From NCBI GenBank assembly GCA_900545245.1, contig UQYV01000002.1, positions 1-64,000 on the forward strand: a DNA stretch of 64,000 nt. Direction: 5' to 3'. The translations under genes and the position numbers were made by a program. Under the pieces are notes generated by a model. The model ran no database searches and was not told the origin of the DNA. It saw nothing but the letters and a program-made list of their open reading frames with translations. Positions 30,352 to 40,121 of this stretch are shown here, one piece after another; position 1 is the first letter of the stretch, and each line of letters opens with the position of its first letter. This DNA is from an uncultured Bacteroidales bacterium (GTDB taxonomy: Bacteria > Bacteroidota > Bacteroidia > Bacteroidales > UBA932).

Positions 30352-32166
30352 TTATTTAAACATCTCTGTTACGTCAATTGTCTGCTCTATTTCCGCCATT
30401 TCCGGAATGTCGAGCACATAAGTCCCGTCATCGAGCTTGTAGAAAAGAACTTTCTCAGGCTGGCGGTGCTCCAGCAGAACGCCGGTGTCCACGATTCCGT
30501 TGCGGTTGATGTCCTCGGTGATTCGAACCGAATATTTCCCGGCTTTAAGGTATGGGAAAACGAGTTTTTTGTCGGACTCTATTATGTAGGAACGCAGAAC
30601 CTTGTCTCTCTTTTCGTTCAGGAGGTCGACGATGTACTTGTTGTGGACGTTGTTCATCTCCATCGTGAGCGTGCTCAGTTTGTCATCGTTCGGAAGACTC
30701 ACCTTGACGTCCAGACTGTCGTTTCTGAAACCGTTGATATCCATAAACTTGCGATGCGGAACCTTCATCTTGTACTCCCATCCCTGCATATACTGGAGCT
30801 TAGGGGTAAGGATATACTTCCTGAGGTTCAGGCTGTCCTGCACGACCTCGAACTTCTCCGACTTCTCCTGCTGACGAGGATTGACGGAAATGAATGATAT
30901 AGAGTCAAATGCTTGTTCCACAATCGGATACTTGAACTCGAAGACAAAGCCATACTGCTCTATGTTCTCCGGCTTGGCGTCCACAGTAAATACGCACAGG
31001 GTGTCCTCCTTCTTAAGATCCTTCTTTGAACTCTTGCGTGCGGCAGCAGCTGTTTTGCGCGGCTTGGTGAGTTTTACGACCTCCGTGAAGTCTGATAGAA
31101 AACCTGTCGTGTCAGTCTTCATATACTTGACATTCAGGTAGAAAGTGTCCGGCTGCGTCTTGGGGTCGTTCACCCAGATTTCAAGGCTGTCGCGCTGGAT
31201 GTTGAACTGAGTGATGAGCTTTTCCCGAGGAACTCCCTTTATCCAGATGGAATCCACCTGTGCGTAAGGCGCCATGAAAGTTATGTAAGCCGTCCTCTCT
31301 CCGAGGCGCTCCTTATTGACAATCATCTGCTTACTCGGCTTTTCCTTGAACAGGTTCAGCGTATGCTCGGACTTTCTCGCCATACATGCCAAGGTGTCCT
31401 TCATGTCATATTTCTGCAACTCGGGAATAGAGTCGGCAACCACCATGACCGGACGCACCAGAGAGTCGAGAAACGCCACTTTGTCGGTTTCCGAGTCATA
31501 TTTGTTGTTGCCGTTCTCATCCATAATCGCGTACATTCTGTAGAGCGTGTCCTGGATGTTGCGAATTGCGAAATAACCCCAGTCATCGGTCTTTGCAGAG
31601 GCCACAGGGCGCTGGAGGAAGACCGCGGAATCAGCGTGGTCCTTGTAGAGCATCACAGTGGCACCCTTGACCGGCTTGAGGGTGTTGCAGTCTTGAACCG
31701 TACCCGTAACCATCATTGAGTCAATCACATTTCCGGTAGAGAATACGAGAGTGTATCCTGGGAACATATTACCCTCATTATTGTCGGCAATCGCGTTCGT
31801 CAGGTCGAGAGTATAGGTTCTGTTGGAATCGAGGTCACTCTCGAATGACACCACAACACTCTTTCCGTCAATTTTGTACTTCGGCCGTTTCTCCAGAGGC
31901 GGGGAGAGATAGATACCGGCGGGATCCTTCACCACCACATATTCATTGAAGGTAAACTTCAACTTCGTCTTGTGTGTCGGGACATTTATGCTTCCGTCCG
32001 CCGGATTAACTTTCCGCATTATCGGAGGAATCGTGTCTTTCGCGCCTCCGCTCGGAGGAGTCGTAGTATTGGCACAGGAATGCGAGAATATCATCACACC
32101 GAGCACAGCCCCGACCGGAAGCAAAGGGAAATATTTTTTTAGGAATATTTTGAAAATTCTGTTCAT
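30352..32166 (-). CDS. Ig-like (Big_5) domain lipoprotein
   Basis: The 604-aa protein has a lipoprotein signal with the Cys at residue 32 (IFSHSCANTTTPPSGG). A Big_5 Ig-like domain follows (IPPIMRKVNPADGSINVPTHKTKLKFTF...TLDLTNAIAD). Next come a carboxypeptidase-regulatory-like segment (VTGTVQDCNTLKPVKGATVMLY) and further beta-rich regions. The form PPSGG.KDT.PP just after the lipid Cys is a hallmark of a Bacteroidota lipoprotein family of unknown function. It lies between rel and the barrel gene on the same strand. An envelope role with the barrel is plausible. Confidence 0.82.
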   Translation of the reverse strand: MNRIFKIFLKKYFPLLPVGAVLGVMIFSHSCANTTTPPSGGAKDTIPPIMRKVNPADGSINVPTHKTKLKFTFNEYVVVKDPAGIYLSPPLEKRPKYKIDGKSVVVSFESDLDSNRTYTLDLTNAIADNNEGNMFPGYTLVFSTGNVIDSMMVTGTVQDCNTLKPVKGATVMLYKDHADSAVFLQRPVASAKTDDWGYFAIRNIQDTLYRMYAIMDENGNNKYDSETDKVAFLDSLVRPVMVVADSIPELQKYDMKDTLACMARKSEHTLNLFKEKPSKQMIVNKERLGERTAYITFMAPYAQVDSIWIKGVPREKLITQFNIQRDSLEIWVNDPKTQPDTFYLNVKYMKTDTTGFLSDFTEVVKLTKPRKTAAAARKSSKKDLKKEDTLCVFTVDAKPENIEQYGFVFEFKYPIVEQAFDSISFISVNPRQQEKSEKFEVVQDSLNLRKYILTPKLQYMQGWEYKMKVPHRKFMDINGFRNDSLDVKVSLPNDDKLSTLTMEMNNVHNKYIVDLLNEKRDKVLRSYIIESDKKLVFPYLKAGKYSVRITEDINRNGIVDTGVLLEHRQPEKVLFYKLDDGTYVLDIPEMAEIEQTIDVTEMFK

Positions 32167-32200
32167 ACTTTCTTACTTTTTACTGCAGGAACCTATTGTG

Positions 32201-34258
32201 CTACAGATCCTTTCTTGTGACGTTCCGTATTCCATCAATCTTCGAAAGCTTCTTCAGAAGTCCTTCGAGGCTCTTCTTGTCGTGCACCATCAGATCCATC
32301 TCTCCCTTAAAAATCGAATCCTTGGACTCGAAAACGAGTCTCTGGAGGTTGACCTTCATTACATAGGAAATATATTTGGTGATTTCGTTCAGCAGCCCGA
32401 CCCTATCGATGCCGTCCAGAGCCACAGACGCGAGGAAACTTTGGTCCTCATCTGCCTCCCACTTCGGGGAAACGATTGACTCACCGTGAGTTGCTGCGAG
32501 GCTATTTGCCACAGGGCATGATTTCTTATGGACCGTGATGATCCCATCCTTATCTATGAATCCCACCACGGGATCGCCGGGAATCGGGTGGCAGCAAGTA
32601 GCTATTACAAACTGGTTGTCAGTGTTGCGGCTGTCGTTGATGACGTATTCGTTCTTGGGTTTCGATGAACGGAAGAAAGGAAGCGTCCATTTTCCGGAAG
32701 TTTTCTTTGTCGCCTCCTCATCCGCAGCTTTCTGGCGATCAAGTTTCTCGAAATATTCGGTGACCACATTAATGGCCTTGCGCGTTTTAAGAAACGAGAG
32801 CCATTCGCGCTTCGGGTTCTCCATCTGCGCAGTGATGATTTCCACCTGGTCGCCGGGACGCAGGACGTAGGAGAGCGGCTCCAGACGGAGATTGACCTTC
32901 GCGGCAATGGCCTTGTTGCCGATGTGGGTGTGAATCATATACGCGAAGTCCAAGGCCGTCGCACCTTTCATTATTGACTTCTGCTCGCCCTTCGGCGTGA
33001 AGACGAATATCTCCGAGGTCGTCAGATCGTTGTGTATGATGTCCAGGAGCTCAAGCGCGTTCACGTCAGGGTTCATCAGGATTTCCTGCACCTTGGCAAT
33101 CCACTTGTCCATCTCGCTGTCATTCTCCCCGACGAACCCGTCCCTCTTGTAGGCCCAGTGCGCAGCGATACCCTTCTCTGCGATGTCATCCATCCTGCGC
33201 GAACGTATCTGCACCTCAATCCAGATGCCCGATTTGCTCATCACTGTGCAGTGCAGCGCCTCATACCCGTTATTCTTCGGCTGTTTTATCCAGTCGCGGA
33301 AACGGTCTGCCTTGTAGTCGTACTTATTGGTAATCGCCACATATATATTATAGCAGAGCTCCCTTTCCTTGTCGATGTCGCTGACCTTCGGGTCAAAGAT
33401 AATCCTGACGGCATAGAGGTCGTAGACCTGCTCGAAAGTGACGTTTTTAGTCTTCATCTTGTGCCAGATGGAGTACGGGGACTTCACCCTCTTCCGGATC
33501 TCGTAGTTTATGTTCATACGGTCGAGGAGCTTGCGTATGGTGCCGATGAACTCGTCGACCTGCTTCTCCTTGTCACTGACGTTGCGGTTGATTTTCGCCT
33601 GAATCTCATTGAACGCCTGAGGCTCCTTGTAGCGAAGCCAAATGTCCTCCATTTCTGACTTTATGCTGTAGAGGCCAAGACGGTGGGCAAGCGGGATGAA
33701 TATAAACATCGTTTCGCTCAGAATCTTGTCCCTCTTGTGCTCCGGCATGAACTCGATGGTGCGGCAGTTGTGCAGACGGTCGGCGAGTTTGATGAGAACA
33801 ACGCGCACGTCGTCGTTGAGTGTGAGGAGTATGCGCTTGAAATTCTCGGCCTGTATGCTCTTGGTTTGGGCCTTGTCCTCATTGTCGAGCACTGTCTTGA
33901 TTTTCGTGAGTCCTTCTACAAGCGAGGCTATTTTGTCGCCGAAGAGGTTTCTGATGTCTTCTGAGGTGTATTCCGTATCTTCCACAACATCGTGCAGAAG
34001 TGCGGCCACGATGGACTTGTAGCCGAGCCCGATGTCGCTGACAACGATTTTCGCAACCTCAATCGGGTGAATTATGTATGGCTCGCCCGAACGTCGTCTC
34101 ACTCCCTTGTGCGCCTCGTTCGCAAAGTCAAACGCCTTCTGGACGACGTCGAGTTCCTCCTGATTCGCGCATCTCCGCTTTGCCGCCTCCTTGAGGGAGG
34201 CATATTCTCTCGCAATCAGCGCGTAATCCTGAGCTGTAAATTCTGAAATGGTGTTCAT
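32201..34258 (-). CDS. bifunctional (p)ppGpp synthetase/hydrolase RelA/SpoT family
   Basis: The 685-aa stringent-response enzyme has its domains in order. The HD hydrolase shows H50 and H89-D90 in ALLHDVVED. The synthetase shows SIWHKMK, DLYAVRIIF and NGYEALHC. TGS (EIFVFTPKGEQKSIMKGATALDFAY) follows, and the C-terminal ACT domain (ASVALDGIDRVGLLNEIT). The intact HD residues suggest hydrolase activity, and the synthetase motifs are also intact, so it is the Rel bifunctional type. It is a little shorter than the usual 730-750 residues. It is followed by the Ig-like lipoprotein gene and preceded by ligA with a 6-bp gap. Confidence 0.95.
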   Translation of the reverse strand: MNTISEFTAQDYALIAREYASLKEAAKRRCANQEELDVVQKAFDFANEAHKGVRRRSGEPYIIHPIEVAKIVVSDIGLGYKSIVAALLHDVVEDTEYTSEDIRNLFGDKIASLVEGLTKIKTVLDNEDKAQTKSIQAENFKRILLTLNDDVRVVLIKLADRLHNCRTIEFMPEHKRDKILSETMFIFIPLAHRLGLYSIKSEMEDIWLRYKEPQAFNEIQAKINRNVSDKEKQVDEFIGTIRKLLDRMNINYEIRKRVKSPYSIWHKMKTKNVTFEQVYDLYAVRIIFDPKVSDIDKERELCYNIYVAITNKYDYKADRFRDWIKQPKNNGYEALHCTVMSKSGIWIEVQIRSRRMDDIAEKGIAAHWAYKRDGFVGENDSEMDKWIAKVQEILMNPDVNALELLDIIHNDLTTSEIFVFTPKGEQKSIMKGATALDFAYMIHTHIGNKAIAAKVNLRLEPLSYVLRPGDQVEIITAQMENPKREWLSFLKTRKAINVVTEYFEKLDRQKAADEEATKKTSGKWTLPFFRSSKPKNEYVINDSRNTDNQFVIATCCHPIPGDPVVGFIDKDGIITVHKKSCPVANSLAATHGESIVSPKWEADEDQSFLASVALDGIDRVGLLNEITKYISYVMKVNLQRLVFESKDSIFKGEMDLMVHDKKSLEGLLKKLSKIDGIRNVTRKDL

Positions 34259-34264
34259 AAATCT

Positions 34265-36376
34265 CTAAAACAGGCTGAGCTGTTCCCCGGAATGATGCCC
34301 GGACTGCTCATCGTTAATATTCTTCTTGGCGCTATCCACATCTTCCACAGATGCCGGCGTTTCACCCTTGGCGGCGGAAATCATGTCCATGAACTCGGAT
34401 TCGCTGATTATGCGTATTCCGAGCGACTCCGCTTTCTTTATCTTTTCCGGCCCCGGCTTTTCTCCGGCAAGGAGGTAGTCGGTCTTTCCGCTCACGGACG
34501 ACGAGTTCTTTCCACCGTTTGCCTCGATGAGCGACTTCATCTTGTCACGCGGTATGCTATAGTTGCCGGTAATTACAATCACGGCCCCGCCCAGAACGTC
34601 GCTTTTGTCCAGTCCGTTCCCTTCAACGGCCATTTTCAGCCCGGCAGCCCTGAGGCGCTGGACCTCGCGGATGTTGTCCGGATCCATGAAGAAGTCGTAA
34701 ATGCTGTCAGCAATCACCTCCCCAACGTCCGGCACCGACAGCAGCGTCTCTTTGTCGGCAGCAGCCACGGCATCGATGTTCTTGAAGAACCTCGCAACGG
34801 TTTTTGCCGTGGTCTCTCCGACATAGCGTATCCCTATTGCGAATAGCACATTCTCGAATGGTGTGGCCTTCGAGGCACGGATGCTTTCAAGAAATCGCTC
34901 TGCGGAACGCTCTTTCCAACCGTCAAGTGTCAGCAGCTGTTCCTTGTCGAGGTCGTAGAAATCGGCCGGCGTCCTGACCAGCGACAGATTGTAGAGCTGG
35001 TCCACGGTCGCGTCGCCAGCGAGTATGTTCATTGCCTTGCGGCTGAGGAAATGCACGAGACGTCCCTTAATCTGGGTCGGACAGCCATGTATGTTCGGGC
35101 AGAAGAACTTGGCTTCCCCCTCGTCGCGCACGAGACGGCAACCGCAGTCGGGACAATATTCCGGAAAGTCAGGCTTCTTCAGAGCGGCATTGCGCATTGA
35201 CAGCTCCACTCCGGTAATTTTCGGAATGATTTCTCCGCCTTTCTCCACGTAGACATAATCCCCGATGCGCACGTCCAGAAGTTCCATCTGCTCGGAGTTG
35301 TGCAGGCTCGCGCGCTTAACCGTCGTTCCTGACAGCAGCACCGGTTCAAGGTTCGCTACCGGAGTCACGGCACCGGTCCTCCCGACCTGGTAGTCAATGG
35401 AAAGCAGTTTCGTGAGTGCCTGCTCAGCCTTGAACTTGTAGGCCACAGCCCAGCGCGGAAACTTGGCCGTGTAGCCGAGGGCTTTCTGGTAGGGCAGTTC
35501 GTTGACCTTTATGACAATGCCGTCAGTGGCAAAAGGCAGTTTTCTTCGTTCCGAGTCCCAATAGGATATATAGTCCTCGATTTCTTCGATGTTGCGGCAG
35601 ACTTTGCTCTTGTCCGACACGGGCAGCCCCCATGACTTTGCCGCAGAGAGGGCCTCTGAGTGGGTCGCGAACGGAAGATTCTCGCCAAGTATATGATAGA
35701 GAGTACATTCCAGACCACGCTTTCCAACCTCCGAAGGATTCAGAAGCTTAAGCGAGCCGGATGCTGCATTGCGCGGGTTTGCAAATGGGGCATCCTCATC
35801 GCGTTCGCGTTCAGCGTTGAGCCTGTCAAATGCCGCATAGGGCATGTAAATCTCTCCTCTGATTTCAAATTCTTCAGGGAATGTGCCTCCGTGGAGCTTC
35901 TGCGGTATGTTTGAGATATGCCGCACATTCGCCGTGACGTCGTCTCCCACAGTGCCGTCACCGCGCGTCAGCGCACGGAAAAGTTCTCCGTTCCTATAGG
36001 TGAGGCAGATTGCTGTGCCGTCAAACTTCAGTTCGCAGCTGTAGCTGAACGTCGTGCTTCCGAGAGACTTCGAGACGCGCTCGGAAAAAGCGACGACCTC
36101 GGAAATGTCGTAAGTGTTGCCGAGCGAGAGCATAGGATAGCGGTGTCTGTACTGCGCAAATTCTTTTGTACGATCGCTTCCGACGTGCTGGGTGGGGGAG
36201 TCCGGCGTGACAAGTTCCGGATATTCTTTCTCCAGCTCAATGAGTTCATACATCAGGTTGTCATACTCGAAGTCACTGAGCGTTGGAGCATTGTCCACAT
36301 AATAGCGTCTGTTGCTCTCGGTCAGGATCTGCCTGAGTTCGTTTATCCTCCGTATGTCTTTTTCCCTCTGTTCCAT
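34265..36376 (-). CDS. ligA: NAD-dependent DNA ligase
   Basis: The 703-aa ligase seals nicks in replication and repair. Domain Ia has RYYVDNAPTLSDFEYD. The adenylation site is K117 in CELKFDG. The OB fold follows, then a four-Cys zinc finger (CPDCGCRLV...FFCPNIHGC), helix-hairpin-helix repeats, and a C-terminal BRCT domain (GGAVIVITGNYSIPRDKMKSLIEANGGK). It has an extra C-terminal tail of about 35 residues after BRCT. It is transcribed toward rel. Confidence 0.97.
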   Translation of the reverse strand: MEQREKDIRRINELRQILTESNRRYYVDNAPTLSDFEYDNLMYELIELEKEYPELVTPDSPTQHVGSDRTKEFAQYRHRYPMLSLGNTYDISEVVAFSERVSKSLGSTTFSYSCELKFDGTAICLTYRNGELFRALTRGDGTVGDDVTANVRHISNIPQKLHGGTFPEEFEIRGEIYMPYAAFDRLNAERERDEDAPFANPRNAASGSLKLLNPSEVGKRGLECTLYHILGENLPFATHSEALSAAKSWGLPVSDKSKVCRNIEEIEDYISYWDSERRKLPFATDGIVIKVNELPYQKALGYTAKFPRWAVAYKFKAEQALTKLLSIDYQVGRTGAVTPVANLEPVLLSGTTVKRASLHNSEQMELLDVRIGDYVYVEKGGEIIPKITGVELSMRNAALKKPDFPEYCPDCGCRLVRDEGEAKFFCPNIHGCPTQIKGRLVHFLSRKAMNILAGDATVDQLYNLSLVRTPADFYDLDKEQLLTLDGWKERSAERFLESIRASKATPFENVLFAIGIRYVGETTAKTVARFFKNIDAVAAADKETLLSVPDVGEVIADSIYDFFMDPDNIREVQRLRAAGLKMAVEGNGLDKSDVLGGAVIVITGNYSIPRDKMKSLIEANGGKNSSSVSGKTDYLLAGEKPGPEKIKKAESLGIRIISESEFMDMISAAKGETPASVEDVDSAKKNINDEQSGHHSGEQLSLF

Positions 36377-36434
36377 ATTTTATCAAATATCTTACAAATT
36401 TACCAAAAAATTCGGGGATATTGGATTTTAGTTG

Positions 36435-36442
36435 TATTTTTG
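36435..36442 (+). promoter_or_regulatory. -7 element of the phosphofructokinase gene
   Basis: TATTTTTG followed by CG matches TAnnTTTG. The leader to the ATG at 36529 is about 80 nt. No TTTG is seen at -33. Confidence 0.45.
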
Positions 36443-36528
36443 CGCCGCGAAATCGTGAATATCTGCGGATATGACGGATTTTGCGGAGAAAAGATACGAA
36501 TATTCATATAATAAAATATTACAGAGTT

Positions 36529-37764
36529 ATGAAAGATTCAATCATTATCCTCTGCGGCGGTGGTCCTGCCCCTGGAATGAATTCAGTTTCAATGAGTGTT
36601 GCAAAGACTTTTCTCTCAAGGGGTTACAGGGTAATCGGCCTTCACGGCGGTTACTCCGGACTTTTCTCAAAAAACGCCCGCACTGAGGACATCGACTTCG
36701 CTAAGGCAGACCGCTACTTCAACCGCGGCGGTTCCTACCTTGAGATGAGCCGTTTCAAACCGACCGACAAGGATTTCGAGGAGAACTTCAACCTCGATCT
36801 TTTCAAAGAGAACAACATCAAGCTTCTCGTGACAGTCGGCGGCGACGACACGGCATCGACAGCGAACAGAATTTCCAAGTTCCTTGCAGCAAAGAACTAT
36901 CCGATTGCAAACATCCATTGCCCTAAGACCATAGACAACGACCTTCCTCTTCCGAACAACACCCCGACTTTCGGCTACAACTCCGCAAAGAACGAGGGTG
37001 CGCACATCGCGAGGACCGTCTATGAAGATGCACGCACATCAGGCAACTGGCTCATCATCAGCGCAATGGGACGTACTTGCGGTAGCCTTGCGCTCGGAAT
37101 CGGCGAGGCAACTCACTGCCCGATGACCATCATTCCCGAGATGTTCAACCACACAGAGATGACTCTTGAGAAAATCATCAAACTCTCAATCTCTGCAATC
37201 GTGAAGAGAAAACTTCTCGGCATCAACTATGGTACTATCATCGCAGCAGAGGGCCTTTTCCACAATGATGAGGTTGCAAAAGAGGCTGCTGAAGCCGGAA
37301 TCCACTTCACTTATGACGAGCACGGTCACCCTGAACTCGGCAAAATCTCAAAGGCAGTTCTTTTCAACGACCTTCTTGAGAAAGAGTTCAAGAAACTCGG
37401 AGTGAAAGTGAAGAGCCGTCCTGTGGAGATTGGTTATGACGTTCGCTGTCAGGATCCTGTGGCTTACGACCTCACCTACTGCACCGAGCTCGCAATGGGA
37501 GTTTACCAGCTCTTTAGCGAGGGCAAGACCGGATGTATGGTCTATGTCGACGCTTTCGGAAACGTTTCTCCGCTCTATCTCGCTGACCTTCAGGACCCTG
37601 AGACTGGCAAGATTCCGCCGAGAATCGTTGATATCAACGCCGGGACCGCGCAGAACTACTTTAAGTACATAGCTCACTACATCACTCCGGAAGACTACGA
37701 GGCAGCAAAAGCCTACCTTCCGAATCCGGAGGAGTATGACTTCCGCAAGATTCTCAACTGGTAG
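36529..37764 (+). CDS. 6-phosphofructokinase, pyrophosphate-type by signature
   Basis: The 411-aa enzyme phosphorylates fructose 6-phosphate. The N-terminal loop CGGGPAPGMN is present. At the phosphoryl-donor site the sequence is GGDDT (104-108) and PKTIDND (Lys133). ATP-dependent enzymes have a second Gly in place of the second Asp, and PGTIDND. Asp plus Lys at these sites is the mark of pyrophosphate-dependent enzymes, which work reversibly. The ATG at 36529 is chosen. The longer frame to 36481 opens with TTG and adds a non-family stretch. Two-thirds of its Leu codons are CTT or CTC, as in highly expressed neighbours. A strong terminator follows. Confidence 0.93.
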   Translation: MKDSIIILCGGGPAPGMNSVSMSVAKTFLSRGYRVIGLHGGYSGLFSKNARTEDIDFAKADRYFNRGGSYLEMSRFKPTDKDFEENFNLDLFKENNIKLLVTVGGDDTASTANRISKFLAAKNYPIANIHCPKTIDNDLPLPNNTPTFGYNSAKNEGAHIARTVYEDARTSGNWLIISAMGRTCGSLALGIGEATHCPMTIIPEMFNHTEMTLEKIIKLSISAIVKRKLLGINYGTIIAAEGLFHNDEVAKEAAEAGIHFTYDEHGHPELGKISKAVLFNDLLEKEFKKLGVKVKSRPVEIGYDVRCQDPVAYDLTYCTELAMGVYQLFSEGKTGCMVYVDAFGNVSPLYLADLQDPETGKIPPRIVDINAGTAQNYFKYIAHYITPEDYEAAKAYLPNPEEYDFRKILNW

Positions 37765-37795
37765 TCGGGGCGAAGAAAAGACGACAATAATGATG

Positions 37796-37834
37796 ACAAA
37801 ATGGGTGTCCGAGAGGTTCGGGCATCCATTTTGT
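37796..37834 (+). terminator. strong hairpin terminator after phosphofructokinase
   Basis: A 17-bp stem (ACAAAATGG.../...CCATTTTGT, two G-U pairs) with loop GAGGT, followed by TCGTTTTAT. A nearly identical hairpin occurs at 48957-48995. Confidence 0.85.
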
Positions 37835-37904
37835 TCGTTTTATAAAATGGTTAAAAATTATATTAAAATTTATTAAAAACATTTCGTGATTTCTCGACTT
37901 TTTA

Positions 37905-37912
37905 TAAATTTG
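37905..37912 (+). promoter_or_regulatory. -7 element of the GH92-SusCD operon
   Basis: TAAATTTG, followed by CAA, in a very AT-rich gap, 25 nt before the ATG at 37938. The -33 region has TTTC at 37883-37886 in place of TTTG. Confidence 0.5.
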
Positions 37913-37937
37913 CAATGATAATTTATAGCTTTTAGTG

Positions 37938-40106
37938 ATGAAAGAAGTCCGTATATTATTATATGTATCGCTTGCACTTGCATTTACGTCCTGCGGCGGG
38001 CGGCGTGACTATACGGAAGTCGTGAATCCTATGGTCGGGTCGGGAGGCCACGGCCATGTCTTTGTCGGCGCTAACTGTCCGCACGGTATGGTGGAAGTCG
38101 GGCCGAACAATCTTTCTGTGGGATGGGACTGGTGCTCCGGCTACCACGATTCGGACCGGACGATAACTGGTTTTGCGCAGAATCATCTCAGCGGAACGGG
38201 AATCGCTGACCTAGGCGAAATTATTCTGATGCCGTGCGCTGACAGTCAATACATTGAAAGCCTCGCGGAGGGGGGTATAGGCAGTGAGCCATATCATGTC
38301 GCGTTTGAAAAAGAGCGCGAACTGGCCGTTCCGGGGTACTATCGGGTCAGCTGCGACGGCTTCACGGCGGAATTGACCGCGACCGAACGTGTGGCATTCC
38401 ACAGATATTCCTGGAATGACCCGAACTGCGAAAAATTCCTTCTTCTGGATCTTCGTCATGCACCAAAGTCGCTGATGTTCAGGACCGGTTGCCTTGAAGC
38501 TGCCATTGACCTGGCTGACTCCGTCTCCGTTTCCGGCTACAGGATTTCGGACGAATGGGCGAGAGGGCTGAAGGTCTGCTTCTTCGGCAAGTTTGACAGC
38601 CCGGTGAAGGATGTCCGTTTCTCTGTCGACTCCACCGTTGCTGTTCTCGGATTCGGAGCGCTGTCCTGTCTTGAAACACGCATTGCCCTCTCGTACAATT
38701 CTGTAGAGGCGGCCACCGCTAACCTTGCTGAGGCTGACGGGCTTGATTTCGACGCGACACGGCGGCGTGCGCACGACCTGTGGCAGGCCTCCCTTTCAGC
38801 AATAGACTTCAAGGGCATTACGGAACGGACCGACAGCATATTCTACACCGCCCTCTACCACACGGCATTCGCTCCACAGCTGTTTTCTGACCTCGGTCAG
38901 GAAGAAGCCTACACCATATTCTCCACATGGGACACTTATCGGGCCGCACATCCCCTCTATACCCTGATTGACGGCAGGGCTGGCTCTTATGTCAATTCCC
39001 TTGTCTCAATCGCAGAACGCGACGGAAGGCTTCCGGTATGGCATCTTGCCGGTAAGGAAACCGACTGCATGGTGGGCGTGCACTCCGTTCCGATTATGGT
39101 CGATGCCGCCATCAAGGGTGTTGAAGGGGTTGATGCACGCAGGGTGTATGCACAGGTGCGGAGACTTGCGGAACAGCCTGTGGAAGGGATGGAATATGTT
39201 GACAGCCTCGGCTATCTGCCTGCCGACAGGGTGAACTGGTCGGTTTCCCGAGGACTGGAGTACTGCATCGACGACGATGCCGTGGCTCGTCTTGCAGCGT
39301 TTCTCGGCGACAGTCTCCCGGCGGAATATCACCGTCACAGGGCAGGGCTCTACCGAAACTATTTCGACCCTGCGCTCGGATTCATGAGAGGCCGCCTGTC
39401 CGACGGAACTTTCAGAAAGGACTACGACCCTTCATTCTCGCTCCACGAGGAGGCCGACTACGTCGAGGGCAACGGCTGGCAATACACATGGCTCGTGCCG
39501 CATGACCCTCAGGGGCTGATTTCGCTCTTCGGGACGGAGGCCGCGTTCACCGCGAAGCTTGACTCGCTCTTCACGGTGGATTCAACGCTCAATGAGGGCG
39601 CGTCAATCGACATAAGCGGCATGATGGGACAATATGCCCATGGAAACGAGCCGAGCCATCACGTAGCCTATCTCTATGCCTGCGCGGGGCAGCAGTGGAA
39701 AACCGCCCGTCTTGTCAGAGAGATTTGCCGTGACTTCTACACCACGGCTCCGGACGGGCTGATTGGCAACGAGGACTGCGGGCAGATGTCGGCATGGTAT
39801 GTCCTGTCCGCCCTCGGGCTGTATCCCGTGAGCCCCGTTGCCGGAGTCTATGTGTTCGGAAGCCCGCTGATGCATTCAGCCGTGCTTCACACAGTGTCTG
39901 GACATGATTTCAGAATTGTTGCGGAGAACAACAGCGCCGACAACATATACATCCAGAGAGCATTTCTGAACGGAGAGCCTTACAGCCAGTCCTGGATTGC
40001 CCATGAGACCATTCTGAAAGGAGGCGAACTCCGATTCGTGATGGGACCGGAACCCTCGTCATTCGGTTCGGACCCTGCAGACCGGACATTCCAGAGTAAC
40101 ATATAA
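37938..40106 (+). CDS. GH92 family glycosidase lipoprotein (alpha-mannosidase family)
   Basis: The 722-aa lipoprotein has a lipobox TSC at residues 18-20. The GH92 opening VNPMVGSGGHGHVFVGANCPHGMV and the catalytic GNEDCGQMSAWYVLSALGLYPV segment are intact. GH92 enzymes are calcium-dependent exo-acting alpha-mannosidases that invert configuration, most often on N-glycan or yeast mannan linkages. The lipid anchor suggests action at the cell surface or in the periplasm. The ATG at 37938 is preferred to the GTG at 37935. It leads an operon with susC and susD, 15 bp upstream of susC. Confidence 0.93.
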   Translation: MKEVRILLYVSLALAFTSCGGRRDYTEVVNPMVGSGGHGHVFVGANCPHGMVEVGPNNLSVGWDWCSGYHDSDRTITGFAQNHLSGTGIADLGEIILMPCADSQYIESLAEGGIGSEPYHVAFEKERELAVPGYYRVSCDGFTAELTATERVAFHRYSWNDPNCEKFLLLDLRHAPKSLMFRTGCLEAAIDLADSVSVSGYRISDEWARGLKVCFFGKFDSPVKDVRFSVDSTVAVLGFGALSCLETRIALSYNSVEAATANLAEADGLDFDATRRRAHDLWQASLSAIDFKGITERTDSIFYTALYHTAFAPQLFSDLGQEEAYTIFSTWDTYRAAHPLYTLIDGRAGSYVNSLVSIAERDGRLPVWHLAGKETDCMVGVHSVPIMVDAAIKGVEGVDARRVYAQVRRLAEQPVEGMEYVDSLGYLPADRVNWSVSRGLEYCIDDDAVARLAAFLGDSLPAEYHRHRAGLYRNYFDPALGFMRGRLSDGTFRKDYDPSFSLHEEADYVEGNGWQYTWLVPHDPQGLISLFGTEAAFTAKLDSLFTVDSTLNEGASIDISGMMGQYAHGNEPSHHVAYLYACAGQQWKTARLVREICRDFYTTAPDGLIGNEDCGQMSAWYVLSALGLYPVSPVAGVYVFGSPLMHSAVLHTVSGHDFRIVAENNSADNIYIQRAFLNGEPYSQSWIAHETILKGGELRFVMGPEPSSFGSDPADRTFQSNI

Positions 40107-40121
40107 AACACGAGAGAAAAG

